From NCBI RefSeq assembly GCF_006439395.2, contig NZ_CP083950.1:3720001-3784000 (forward strand): a stretch of 64,000 bases of DNA, written 5' to 3'. The stretch is from Mesorhizobium sp. B4-1-4 (GTDB taxonomy: Bacteria > Pseudomonadota > Alphaproteobacteria > Rhizobiales > Rhizobiaceae). The translations under genes and the position numbers were made by a program. Under the pieces are notes generated by a model. The model did not search any database. It saw only the letters and a program-made list of their open reading frames with translations, and was not told where the DNA came from. The stretch's first letter is position 1. Each line of letters opens with the position of its first letter. Below, piece after piece: positions 26,960-36,180 of the stretch.

Positions 26960-29410
26960 ATGACCGAGAAACTCGTCATCATCGGCAACGGCATGGCCCC
27001 CGGGCGCATGCTGGAGCATCTGCTGGAAAAGGCGCCCGGCCGCTACCAGGTCACCATCTTCAACGCCGAGCCCCGGGTGAACTACGATCGCATCATGCTG
27101 TCGCCGGTTCTGTCGGGCGAAAAGGCCTATGAGGAAATCATCATCCATGGCGACGGCTGGTACATCAAGAACGGCATCACCCTCTACAAGGGCCACCGAA
27201 TCGTCACCATCGACCGCCCGGCGAGGACCGTCACTTCGGACCATGGCGTCACCGAGCCCTATGACAAGCTCGTCATCGCCACCGGCTCGGTGCCGTTCAT
27301 CATTCCGGTGCCCGGGCACAACCTGCCGGGCGTGCTGACCTATCGCGACCTCGACGATGTCCGGGCGATGATGCTGGCCGCACAGTCGCGGGCCAAGGCG
27401 GTGGTTATCGGCGGCGGCCTGCTGGGGCTCGAGGCAGCAGCCGGCCTCAACGCACAGGGCATGGATGTCACAGTGCTGCATGTCATGCCGACGCTGATGG
27501 AGCGCCAGCTCGATCCTGCCGCCGGCTATCTCCTGCAGCGCGCGGTCGAAGAGCGTGGCATCAAGGTCATCACCAAGGCCAACACGCAAGCGATCACGGG
27601 CAACGGCAAGGTCGAACAGGTCGAGCTCGCCGACGGCACCATCATTCCGGCAACACTGGTGGTGATGGCTGTCGGCATCCGGCCGAATGCGGCGATCGCC
27701 AAGGAGGCGGGCATTGCCATCAATCGCGGCATCGTCGTCGATGCCGGGATGCGCAGCAACGACCCCGACATCTACGCCATCGGCGAATGCGCCGAGGTCA
27801 ACGGCATGGTCTACGGGCTGGTGGCGCCGCTCTATGAGATGGCGCGCGTCGCAGCCTCCCAGCTTGCCGGCGACGAGACCGCCGCCTTCGTCCACATGGA
27901 CACGCCGACCAAGCTCAAGGTCACCGGCATCGAGCTGTTCTCGCTCGGCGACTTCGCCGACGGCGACGACCGCCAGGAGATCGTGCTGCGCGATGCATCG
28001 GCCGGCGTCTACAAACGCCTGGTGCTGAAGGATGACCGCATCATCGGCACAGTGCTTTACGGTGAGACAGCCGATGGCGCCTGGTTCAACGATCTCAAGA
28101 AGAAGCAGACCGACATATCGGAGATGCGCGACACGTTGATCTTCGGCCAGTCCTACCAGGGGGGTGCCCCGCTGGACCCTATGGCGGCCGTTGCAGCCTT
28201 GCCGGATGATGCGGAAATCTGCGGCTGCAACGGCGTTTGTAAAAGCAAGATCACCACAGCGATTATGGCCAAGGGCCTGACCTCGCTCGACGATGTGCGC
28301 GCCCACACCAAGGCGTCGGCGTCCTGCGGCTCCTGCACCGGGCTGGTCGAGAAGCTGATGGTGCTGACCATCGGCGACAAATACAACCCGGCAGCCGTGC
28401 AGCCCATGTGCTCCTGCACCACGCTTGGCCACGACGAAGTGCGTCGGCTGATCAAGGCAAAGCACCTCAAGGCCATTCCGGCCGTCATGCAGGAGCTGGA
28501 GTGGCAGACCTCTTGCGGCTGCGCCAAGTGCCGGCCGGCGCTCAACTACTATCTCGTGTGTGACTGGCCAAGCGACTATGCCGACGACTACCAGTCGCGC
28601 TTCATCAACGAGCGCGTCCACGCCAACATCCAGAAGGACGGCACCTATTCGGTGGTGCCGCGCATGTGGGGCGGTGTGACCAATGCTGCGGAACTGCGCG
28701 CCATTGCCGATGTCGTCGACAAGTTCGAGATCCCGATGGTCAAGGTCACGGGCGGCCAGCGCATCGACATGCTGGGCATCCGCAAGGAGGACCTGCCGGC
28801 GGTATGGGCCGATCTCGGCCAGGCTGGCTTCGTGTCCGGTCATGCCTACGCTAAGGGCCTGCGCACGGTGAAAACCTGCGTCGGTTCCGACTGGTGCCGT
28901 TTCGGCACGCAGGATTCGACAGGGCTCGGCATCCGCATCGAAAAATTCATGTGGGGTTCGTGGACGCCGGCCAAGGTCAAGATGGCGGTGTCGGGCTGTC
29001 CGAGGAATTGCGCCGAGGCGACCTGCAAGGATGTCGGCGTCATCTGCGTCGACAGTGGCTACGAGATCCATTTTGCTGGTGCCGCCGGCCTCGATATCAA
29101 AGGCACCGAAGTGCTCGGCATGGTCAGGACCGAGGACGAGGCGCTGCAGCATATCGTGGCGCTGACGCAGATGTACCGCGAGCAGGGCCGCTATCCCGAG
29201 CGCATCTACAAATGGGCCAAGCGCATCGGCATCGCCGAGATCAAGCGCCAGATCATGGACGATGCGGACAGGCGCCAGGCCTATTACGAGCGCTTCGTCT
29301 TTTCCCAGAAATTCGCCCAGGTCGATCCGTGGTCGGAGCGCGTCTCCGGCAAGGACAAGCACGAATTCCGGCCGATGGCTTCGGTTGGATTTGCGCAGGC
29401 GGCGGAGTGA
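26960..29410 (+). CDS. nirB: assimilatory nitrite reductase (NADH), large subunit NirB
   Basis: NirB reduces nitrite to ammonium with NADH using FAD, Fe-S and siroheme, together with NirD. The 816-aa protein has an N-terminal pyridine-nucleotide-disulfide type FAD/NAD module (IIGNGMAPGRMLEHLL; VVIGGGLLGLEAAAGL), then BFD-like [2Fe-2S] cysteines (CGCNGVCKSK; CGSCTGLVE). The C-terminal siroheme/[4Fe-4S] half has TCVGSDWCRFG and SGCPRNCAEATCKDVGVICV. The length equals the family norm. ATG 26960 is chosen over an upstream in-frame GTG inside the transporter gene. No siroheme synthase gene is nearby. Confidence 0.95.
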   Translation: MTEKLVIIGNGMAPGRMLEHLLEKAPGRYQVTIFNAEPRVNYDRIMLSPVLSGEKAYEEIIIHGDGWYIKNGITLYKGHRIVTIDRPARTVTSDHGVTEPYDKLVIATGSVPFIIPVPGHNLPGVLTYRDLDDVRAMMLAAQSRAKAVVIGGGLLGLEAAAGLNAQGMDVTVLHVMPTLMERQLDPAAGYLLQRAVEERGIKVITKANTQAITGNGKVEQVELADGTIIPATLVVMAVGIRPNAAIAKEAGIAINRGIVVDAGMRSNDPDIYAIGECAEVNGMVYGLVAPLYEMARVAASQLAGDETAAFVHMDTPTKLKVTGIELFSLGDFADGDDRQEIVLRDASAGVYKRLVLKDDRIIGTVLYGETADGAWFNDLKKKQTDISEMRDTLIFGQSYQGGAPLDPMAAVAALPDDAEICGCNGVCKSKITTAIMAKGLTSLDDVRAHTKASASCGSCTGLVEKLMVLTIGDKYNPAAVQPMCSCTTLGHDEVRRLIKAKHLKAIPAVMQELEWQTSCGCAKCRPALNYYLVCDWPSDYADDYQSRFINERVHANIQKDGTYSVVPRMWGGVTNAAELRAIADVVDKFEIPMVKVTGGQRIDMLGIRKEDLPAVWADLGQAGFVSGHAYAKGLRTVKTCVGSDWCRFGTQDSTGLGIRIEKFMWGSWTPAKVKMAVSGCPRNCAEATCKDVGVICVDSGYEIHFAGAAGLDIKGTEVLGMVRTEDEALQHIVALTQMYREQGRYPERIYKWAKRIGIAEIKRQIMDDADRRQAYYERFVFSQKFAQVDPWSERVSGKDKHEFRPMASVGFAQAAE

Positions 29411-29415
29411 CAATC

Positions 29416-29745
29416 ATGGAGTGGATCGCTATCGGCACGCTCTCCGACATCCCGCGCCGCGGCGCGCGCTGTGTCGCGACGCCACAAGGCAAGATTGCCG
29501 TCTTTCGCACCGCAGACGACGCGGTCTTCGCCATCGACGACCATTGTCCACACAAGGGCGGGCCGCTGAGCCAAGGCATCGTGCATGGCGCGGCGGTAAC
29601 CTGTCCCTTGCACAATTGGGTGATCTCGCTGGAGACAGGCAAGGCGGTCGGCGCCGACGAGGGCGCGGTGCGCACTATCCAGGTGAAGACCGAGGACGGA
29701 CAGTTGTTCATCGCGCTGGCAGCGCTGGCGAGCCGCGCGGCCTGA
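29416..29745 (+). CDS. nirD: nitrite reductase small subunit NirD
   Basis: The 109-aa protein is a Rieske-type domain with CPHKGGPLSQGIVHGAAVTC followed by PLHNW. That is the Cys-x-His and Cys-x2-His ligand set for one [2Fe-2S] cluster. Some NirD proteins lack these ligands, but this one keeps all four. It pairs with NirB, starting 5 bp after the nirB stop, and ends 4 bp before nasA. The tight spacing indicates a single transcript. Confidence 0.93.
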   Translation: MEWIAIGTLSDIPRRGARCVATPQGKIAVFRTADDAVFAIDDHCPHKGGPLSQGIVHGAAVTCPLHNWVISLETGKAVGADEGAVRTIQVKTEDGQLFIALAALASRAA

Positions 29746-29749
29746 ACCC

Positions 29750-32416
29750 ATGGAAATCGACGCAGCGCGCGAGGTGAGTACCACTTGCCCCTATTGCGGG
29801 GTGGGTTGCGGCGTGCTGGCGAAGGTCGCCACGGATGGACAAGTCACCGTCCGTGGCGACCCCGACCATCCCGCTAATTTCGGCAGGCTCTGTTCCAAGG
29901 GCTCCGCACTGGCCGAGACCATTGGCCTCGACGACAGGCTGCTCCATCCCGAAATCCACGGCCGGCGCGCGGGCTGGGATGAAGCACTCAACCTTGTCGC
30001 CTCGACTTTTTCGCAAACGATCGCTGAGCATGGTCCTGATGCGGTGGCCTTCTATGTCTCGGGCCAGTTACTGACCGAGGATTATTACCTCGCCAACAAG
30101 CTGATGAAAGGCTTCATCGGCTCGGCCAACATCGACACCAATTCACGCCTCTGCATGGCCTCCTCCGTCGCCGGCCACCGCCGCGCCTTCGGCGCCGACA
30201 CCGTGCCCGGCACCTACGAGGATCTCGAACTCGCCGACCTGATCGTTCTGGTCGGCTCCAACCTCGCCTGGTGCCATCCCGTGCTCTACCAGCGCATTGC
30301 CGCGGCGCGGGAAAAGCGGCCTGACATGAAGATCGTGCTGGTCGATCCGCGCCGCACCATGACCTCCGATATCGCCGACATGCATCTGGCCATCGCGCCG
30401 GATGGTGACGTCGCGTTGTTCACCGGGCTGCTTGCTCATCTCGGCCAGCAAAATGCGCTGGACCGCGCCTACATCACCACGCACACGACCGGCTTCGGGC
30501 AGGCGCTTTTCGCGGCCTCGGCGCTCGATCTTGCGGCCGTCACCGCCGCCACGGGCCTGAGCGAGGAAGAGCTCGTCCGTTTCTACAGCCTGTTCGCCGC
30601 GACGCAGAAGACCGTCACTGTCTACAGCCAGGGCGTCAATCAGTCGACGTCGGGCACCGACAAGGTCAACGCCATCATCAACTGCCATCTTGCCACCGGC
30701 CGCATCGGCAAGCCGGGGACAGGACCGTTCTCGGTGACCGGCCAGCCCAATGCCATGGGCGGCCGCGAAGTTGGCGGCCTGGCCAATATGCTCGCTGCTC
30801 ATATGGAGATCGAAAACCCCGAGCATCGTGAGCGGGTGCGGCGTTTCTGGAAGGCGCCCGCCGTCGCCCACAAACCCGGCCTGAAGGCGGTCGACATGTT
30901 CGAGGCGGTGGCCGACGGGCGCATCAAGGCACTGTGGATCATGGCCACCAACCCGGTCGATTCCATGCCGGATGCCGATGCCGTCGAAGCCGCGATCAAG
31001 GCATGCCCATTCGTCGTGGTTTCGGATGTGCTGGCAGAGACCGACACAGTGCGTCACGCCCATGTATCCCTGCCGGCCACCGCCTGGGGCGAAAAGGACG
31101 GTACGGTCACCAATTCCGAACGCCGCATCTCGCGCCAGCGCGCTTTTTTAGCCGCGCCCGGCGAGGCGCGGTCGGATTGGCGGATTATCGTCGAGGTGGC
31201 GAAACGGATGGGTTTTGACGAGGCGTTTTCGCATGAGACCCCGGCGGAAGTTTTTGTCGAACATGCCGCGCTGTCGGGGTTCGAAAATGATGGCGAGCGT
31301 GATTTCGATATCGGCGCTTATGCTGCGATCGATGTTGAGGACTACGACGCGCTAGCGCCATTTCAATGGCCAACGCCGCGCCAAAGCACCCGAACCAGCA
31401 CACGTTTCTTCACCAGCGGCAATTTCTACACCCTCGACCGCAAAGCGCGCTTCATCGCTATTCGCGCCGCGACGGAAGTCCGCACCACCGCCGACTACCC
31501 GCTCATCCTCAACACTGGCCGCATCCGCGACCACTGGCACACCATGACGCGGACGGGTAAAAGCCCGCGCCTGTCACAGCACATCGCCGAGCCGTTTGTC
31601 GAAATCCATCCCGCGGATGCGCTGCACCACGGCTTCGGCGACGCCGATATCGTGCGGATTTCCAGCCCGCGCGGCGAAGTGCTGGTCCGTGCCCTGATCA
31701 CGCCCCGCCAGCGCCAGGGCAGTGTGTTCGCGCCGATGCATTGGACCGACCAGTTCGCCGCTAGGGGCCGGCTCGACGCACTCATCGCGCCGCTCGTCGA
31801 TCCGGTTTCAGGCCAGCCCGCGTTGAAACATGTCGCAGTTTGCATCGAGAAATTTGCCGCAAGGACCTTTGGCTTCGCGGTGATGCGGCAGAAGCCGGAA
31901 CTGATTGACGCAAGCTACTGGGCGGTTGCCAGATGCCGGGGCGGATGGCGGGTCGAGCTGGCCTTTGCCGACGCCGCTGCCGACTGGACTGCCTTCGCCG
32001 GGTCACTCTTCGATGCCCCCTTGGCCGAAATGCTCGCCTATCACGACCGGGACGCCGGCCAGCACCGCATCGCCGCCTTCGACGGTGAGCGCCTCGTGGG
32101 CGCCTTTTTCGTCGCGCCCGCTCCGGTCGCGGTGTCGCGCAGCTGGGCTGTTGAACAATTGGAAGCGACCCACGCCAGCCAGCGCGACCGCTTCACGATC
32201 GTCGCCGGCCGCGCCGGTGTCGAACGGCCCGATGCCGGTGCCACCGTCTGCTCCTGTTTCAACATCGGAGCCAACCAGATCGTTGCAGCGGTGGCGGCCG
32301 GTTGCACCACCGTCGAAGCCATCGGCGGGGCGCTGAAGGCCGGCACCAATTGCGGCTCCTGCCGTGCAGAGATTCGTGTCATCCTCGGGGCAGCAAGATT
32401 TCAGGCAGCGGAGTGA
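29750..32416 (+). CDS. nasA: assimilatory nitrate reductase catalytic subunit NasA
   Basis: NasA reduces nitrate to nitrite at a molybdenum bis-MGD centre in the cytosol. The 888-aa protein starts with the [4Fe-4S] ligands Cys13, Cys16, Cys20 and Cys48 (TTCPYCGVGCG; RLCSKG), followed by the molybdopterin oxidoreductase domain (DTNSRLCMASSVAGHRRAFG) and the dinucleotide-binding domain. It ends with a BFD-like [2Fe-2S] domain (TVCSCFNIGANQ; TNCGSCRAEIRVIL) that takes electrons directly. No Tat signal is present, as expected for the assimilatory type. It is the last gene of the nitrate operon. Confidence 0.95.
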   Translation: MEIDAAREVSTTCPYCGVGCGVLAKVATDGQVTVRGDPDHPANFGRLCSKGSALAETIGLDDRLLHPEIHGRRAGWDEALNLVASTFSQTIAEHGPDAVAFYVSGQLLTEDYYLANKLMKGFIGSANIDTNSRLCMASSVAGHRRAFGADTVPGTYEDLELADLIVLVGSNLAWCHPVLYQRIAAAREKRPDMKIVLVDPRRTMTSDIADMHLAIAPDGDVALFTGLLAHLGQQNALDRAYITTHTTGFGQALFAASALDLAAVTAATGLSEEELVRFYSLFAATQKTVTVYSQGVNQSTSGTDKVNAIINCHLATGRIGKPGTGPFSVTGQPNAMGGREVGGLANMLAAHMEIENPEHRERVRRFWKAPAVAHKPGLKAVDMFEAVADGRIKALWIMATNPVDSMPDADAVEAAIKACPFVVVSDVLAETDTVRHAHVSLPATAWGEKDGTVTNSERRISRQRAFLAAPGEARSDWRIIVEVAKRMGFDEAFSHETPAEVFVEHAALSGFENDGERDFDIGAYAAIDVEDYDALAPFQWPTPRQSTRTSTRFFTSGNFYTLDRKARFIAIRAATEVRTTADYPLILNTGRIRDHWHTMTRTGKSPRLSQHIAEPFVEIHPADALHHGFGDADIVRISSPRGEVLVRALITPRQRQGSVFAPMHWTDQFAARGRLDALIAPLVDPVSGQPALKHVAVCIEKFAARTFGFAVMRQKPELIDASYWAVARCRGGWRVELAFADAAADWTAFAGSLFDAPLAEMLAYHDRDAGQHRIAAFDGERLVGAFFVAPAPVAVSRSWAVEQLEATHASQRDRFTIVAGRAGVERPDAGATVCSCFNIGANQIVAAVAAGCTTVEAIGGALKAGTNCGSCRAEIRVILGAARFQAAE

Positions 32417-32921
32417 GAGTTGCTGGGTGCTGCCAACTGTCGGTGGCGAGTGGTCGGTTGCGAAGCAAGTTAGGCAAATGCTGCTCCTGCGACATCGCGA
32501 CCTCCAGAGTGGCCACCAAAATTGTCTGCTTTGGGCAATAGGCACAGTCGCCCTTACGACCGACATGCTGAAGGGTTTCGGGTGCCGTGAGGCGTACGAA
32601 AGCCTCTCATGCAGGAACCCGCGGGCCACAGTTGATGGCTATGGGGATTTTAGTTTGCGGCTGATGTCGGCGACGGCGTGACCGCCCCCGTTAGGCGACG
32701 CGGTGGACACGGATGGACCGCTCAGTGAAGCCTCCGCACAGCCTTGTAGCCTCTGCGCGCTGGGACAGCCGGGCATCGAGGCAACTACCGTCAGATACGC
32801 GCCATTGTCACGACACGGGCCGACGAAGTCTGTCGCTTGATCGCGCATCCTATGCGCGCTCCGCTATCAACGCTTCGCCGATATCCGCAAGCGAGGCATT
32901 CGACCTTTGATGTCCCTCCGG
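32417..32921. other. 505-bp gap without a recognisable gene
   Basis: I find no gene, RNA or clear terminator here. Translated scraps such as SGHQNCLLWA resemble products of rhizobial intergenic repeats, as at 22751-23205. The region separates nasA from the convergent sugar operon. It may be repeat remnant with relaxed constraint. Confidence 0.3.
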
Positions 32922-34229
32922 CTATGGCCGACTAGATAAGACCTTTGCAGTTGGTGATGACGCGTGGTTGTAACTGCGCACAACGTTGCGCACCGCTTCC
33001 ACCATTAGCGCTTTTGGAGTCGCTTTCACCTTGCCCGCCGCAACCGCGGGATAGAGCGTGCCGAGATACTGGCTGATCAGCGTCTCGGGGATTGGGCGGC
33101 CGTCCAGCCGCTGAAGCAGGGCGTCGACCGCGGCCAATGCCTGCGGATGGGGCCAGTAATAGCGGATGCGGTCGCTGTAGGAGAAATGGCGCTGCAGGCG
33201 CTGTTCCTGCGCATCGCCATGATAGTATTTATCCCAGTTCCTGGGCTCGGCCAGCAACAGCCGTTCCATCTTGCCGCGCAGAGTTTCCTCCTCCGGCAGA
33301 CGGTCCAGGAAGGCCGCGATCTGGTCGAGGCCATAGAGCGCCTCGCGCAGCGCAAAGGTCAGGCCGGGGCCAACCTTGAGGATCGCGAAGCCGTCGCGAA
33401 CCAAAGCGGAAAGCGCCTCCTGCGGCTGATAATCGGTCGAATGTGCCTCGAAGACGAATTGCGGCATCTGCTTGAGGACGCCGCGCAAGGCGACAGCCTT
33501 GGCACCGTCGTAGACGACGACATTCTCGTTGCCGAATTCGACGCCCGGCTGCACCACCGCGCCGATGGCGCGCGAGAAGGCATCCTGTAGCCCGAGCGCG
33601 GCGAAGGCCCTGCGGTGAACCTCGATGGTTTCGAGCGCGGCTTCCGGCTTGGTAAGTTCCAGGTGATCGAGCGCCTCCATCGCCCCACCGGGGATCGGCA
33701 CCTCGGTGCCGACGATGTAGACCGGCAGGTCGTAGCCGGCTTCGGCCGCCGCCCTTTCAGCGACCTTCGCCAGGCGCGCGGCGCGCTCGGCGGTCAGGGC
33801 GTCGGGCAGCGCCACCGGCTCACCCGCGCAACCCATCGACGTGTCGAGATGGATCTTCGTAAAGCCGGCGCGCACAAAGGCATCCATCATGACTTCGGCG
33901 CGCTGCATCGCTTCCCCGGACGGCAGGTGCTTCCATGGATTGGGGCCAAGGTGATCGCCTCCTAGAATCAGGCGCCCGGCGTCAAATCCCAGCCGAGCGG
34001 CAATGGCCTCGACGAAACGGCGGAAGTCGGCGGGCGTCATGCCGGTATAACCGCCTTCCTGGTTGACCTGATTGCAGGTGGCTTCGATCAGCACAGGTGA
34101 GCCGGTCGCGATTCCCTCCAGGAGAGCGGCCTCCACGACGAGCGGATGGGCGGAACAGATCGAGGTGATGCCGCTACGCTGTCCGCTCGCGTGGCGTGCG
34201 GGCAGGCCGCTCAGGATGTCGGTGCTCAT
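32922..34229 (-). CDS. kbaZ: tagatose-bisphosphate aldolase non-catalytic subunit-like (KbaZ/GatZ family)
   Basis: The 435-aa protein matches the GatZ/KbaZ family: ITSICSAHPLVVEAALLEG, LGGDHLGPNPWKHLPSGEAM, KIHLDTSMGCAGEPVALPD, and VFEAHSTDYQ. In enterobacteria KbaZ is a chaperone-like partner of the class II aldolase KbaY, which splits tagatose-1,6-bisphosphate. No KbaY partner is visible here, so this protein may itself act on a sugar or polyol phosphate, as proposed for rhizobial members. ATG 34229 overlaps the kinase stop by 4 bp. It is the distal gene of the operon. Confidence 0.8.
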   Translation of the reverse strand: MSTDILSGLPARHASGQRSGITSICSAHPLVVEAALLEGIATGSPVLIEATCNQVNQEGGYTGMTPADFRRFVEAIAARLGFDAGRLILGGDHLGPNPWKHLPSGEAMQRAEVMMDAFVRAGFTKIHLDTSMGCAGEPVALPDALTAERAARLAKVAERAAAEAGYDLPVYIVGTEVPIPGGAMEALDHLELTKPEAALETIEVHRRAFAALGLQDAFSRAIGAVVQPGVEFGNENVVVYDGAKAVALRGVLKQMPQFVFEAHSTDYQPQEALSALVRDGFAILKVGPGLTFALREALYGLDQIAAFLDRLPEEETLRGKMERLLLAEPRNWDKYYHGDAQEQRLQRHFSYSDRIRYYWPHPQALAAVDALLQRLDGRPIPETLISQYLGTLYPAVAAGKVKATPKALMVEAVRNVVRSYNHASSPTAKVLSSRP

Positions 34230-35173
34230 GCCGGAACTCCATGCTCGTTCAGAAACGCTTCGATTTCGCCCATGGTGGACGTGCCTTCCATCGGCCCTTT
34301 GACACTTACCGCCCGCGCGCCGATGGCGTTGGCGACGATCAACGCCTTGCGCGGTTCCATGCCGCGCAGCCAGCACGTCACAAAGGCCGCGCCAAAACTA
34401 TCGCCGGCGCCGGTCGGGTCGACTTCCTCCACCTTGAACGCCGGAGCGAAGGCTTCGCCAGACCTGTCGAAGTAGCTGGCGCCCTGCGCGCCACGCTTGA
34501 CCACCACGGCCTTGATGCCGCGGTCGAGCAGGTCCGCGACCGCGGCCTTCTCGTCGGTCGATTTGGTAAAAAGGAAGATTTCCTGGCCGCTCGGCATGAA
34601 CAGGTCGGTATTCTCCAGCGCATGGGCGAGTGCTTCACGCATGCCGGGCAGTTCGAGCATTTCCTTGCGGATGTTGGGGTCGAAGGAAACCGTGCCGCCC
34701 TTGGCCTTGATGCGCGAGGTGGCCTCGAAGATGGCGGTCACGATGCCGTCGAAGAACAGCGCCGAGCCCATGATATGCAGGTGGTCGGCGCCGTCGATGA
34801 GCCTTTCCGCCTCCGACGTGAGGCCGATGGCGCTGCAGGCGCTGTGGCGGATGTTGTAGATGAAGTCGCGATTACCGTCCGGCCGGTAGCGCACGAAGGC
34901 GCTGCCGGTGGCCGCGGTTGGATGGATGCCGATGGCCGAGACATCGACGCCGTCACGGCGCAAACGCTCGACGTTGAGCGTGCCGAAATCGTCCTTGCCG
35001 ACGGCGCTGACAATGCCGCAGGGTTGGCCGAGCTTCGCCGCCTGATCGATGAAGATCGCCGGCGCGCCGGAGGCGAAGGGGCCGACGAGTTGAATCGGGG
35101 CGGTGAAGCCATGGCCCGACTCGACGGCCATGATCTCGACGAGGATTTCGCCTATCGTGATGATCTTCTTCAT
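34226..35173 (-). CDS. PfkB-family sugar kinase (possible tagatose kinase)
   Basis: The 315-aa protein is a ribokinase-fold kinase: early GEILVEIMAV, the sugar-binding GPFASGAPAIFIDQAAKLG, and the catalytic DPTGAGDSFGAAFVTC with the anion-hole GAGD and base Asp. It would phosphorylate a sugar or keto-sugar with ATP in the cytosol. Coupling by 4-bp overlap with a KbaZ-like gene suggests a tagatose- or fructose-type substrate, as for TagK of Agrobacterium, but this is inference. ATG 35173 lies 11 bp after the permease stop. Confidence 0.8.
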   Translation of the reverse strand: MKKIITIGEILVEIMAVESGHGFTAPIQLVGPFASGAPAIFIDQAAKLGQPCGIVSAVGKDDFGTLNVERLRRDGVDVSAIGIHPTAATGSAFVRYRPDGNRDFIYNIRHSACSAIGLTSEAERLIDGADHLHIMGSALFFDGIVTAIFEATSRIKAKGGTVSFDPNIRKEMLELPGMREALAHALENTDLFMPSGQEIFLFTKSTDEKAAVADLLDRGIKAVVVKRGAQGASYFDRSGEAFAPAFKVEEVDPTGAGDSFGAAFVTCWLRGMEPRKALIVANAIGARAVSVKGPMEGTSTMGEIEAFLNEHGVPA

Positions 35174-35184
35174 GTTTCACCCAA

Positions 35185-36180
35185 TCACGTGCTGGCGGAC
35201 TTGCTGCGCACATCGAGCCAGACGGCGACGAGAATGACAACGCCCTTGACGATGAGCTGGAAGAAGTAAGGGACCGACAACATGTTCATGCCGTTGTTGA
35301 TGACCCCGATGATGAGAGCGCCGAGAATGGTGCCGATCATCGTGCCGATGCCGCCGGCAAGCGAGGTGCCACCCAGGACCACGGCGGCGATGGCGTCGAG
35401 CTCGTAGCCCATGCCGGCGTTGGTCTGAGCCGAGGACAGGCGCGAGGAGAGAAGCATGCCGCTGATCGCGGCCATGACGCCCGAGATCATGAAGACGATG
35501 ATCTTGACGCGGTCGACGCGGATGCCGGAATAGATCGCCGCCTCTCTGTTGCCGCCGGTCAGGTAGATCTGCCGCCCGAAGATCGACTTGGACAGCACGA
35601 CGTGGTTGATCACGAACAGGACGGCCATGATCCAGATGATGATCGGGATGCCCAGCCAGCTGTCGGCGCCGATCGAGAGCCATGCCTCGTTGTCGATCAT
35701 TGCCGGCGCGCCATTGGTCGGCAGGCTGACCGCGCCGCGGTAGATGCCCATCGTGGCTACCGTCACGATGAAGGATGGTAGCATAAGCTTGGCCGACAAC
35801 GCGCCGTTGAGCGCGCCCATCAGCGCGCCGGCAGCCAAGGTCAGGAGCACCGTCGGCAGGAAACCGAAGCCCATGCCGAAGGCTTGCGCGGCCACCATGC
35901 CGGCGACGGCGATGATGGAGCCGATGGACAGGTCGATGTCGCCCAGCAGGATGACATAGGTCATGCCGTAGGCTGCGACCGCAATGACGGCCACCTGCTG
36001 CACGATGTTCATGAAATTGTTGAAGGCCAGGAAGCGCGGGTTCAGCACCGAGAACACGACGCAGAGCACGGCCAGGGAGATGATGATGCCGCCATATTGG
36101 CGCACCATCGGCGACCTGAGAAACGAGCGGCGGACCTCGGCATCCGCGGCCTTCTTCTGAATGTCTTGGACGTTGCTCAT
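35185..36180 (-). CDS. sugar ABC transporter permease (RbsC family)
   Basis: The 331-aa protein has about ten hydrophobic segments and the RbsC/XylH signatures GSIIAVAGMVAAQAFGM, LPSFIVTVATMGIYRGAVSL and AVVLGGTSLAGGIGTMIGTI (EAA-like coupling loop). It forms the inner-membrane channel for the ATPase and binding protein encoded just upstream in the same operon. ATG 36180 overlaps the ATPase stop by 4 bp. The N-terminal 35 residues are cytosolic and charged. Confidence 0.9.
   Translation of the reverse strand: MSNVQDIQKKAADAEVRRSFLRSPMVRQYGGIIISLAVLCVVFSVLNPRFLAFNNFMNIVQQVAVIAVAAYGMTYVILLGDIDLSIGSIIAVAGMVAAQAFGMGFGFLPTVLLTLAAGALMGALNGALSAKLMLPSFIVTVATMGIYRGAVSLPTNGAPAMIDNEAWLSIGADSWLGIPIIIWIMAVLFVINHVVLSKSIFGRQIYLTGGNREAAIYSGIRVDRVKIIVFMISGVMAAISGMLLSSRLSSAQTNAGMGYELDAIAAVVLGGTSLAGGIGTMIGTILGALIIGVINNGMNMLSVPYFFQLIVKGVVILVAVWLDVRSKSAST

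Noticed and set aside
26873..29413. 846-aa open frame opposite nirB
   Set aside because: It mirrors the nirB codon pattern exactly; nirB has all Fe-S and siroheme motifs while this frame has none.
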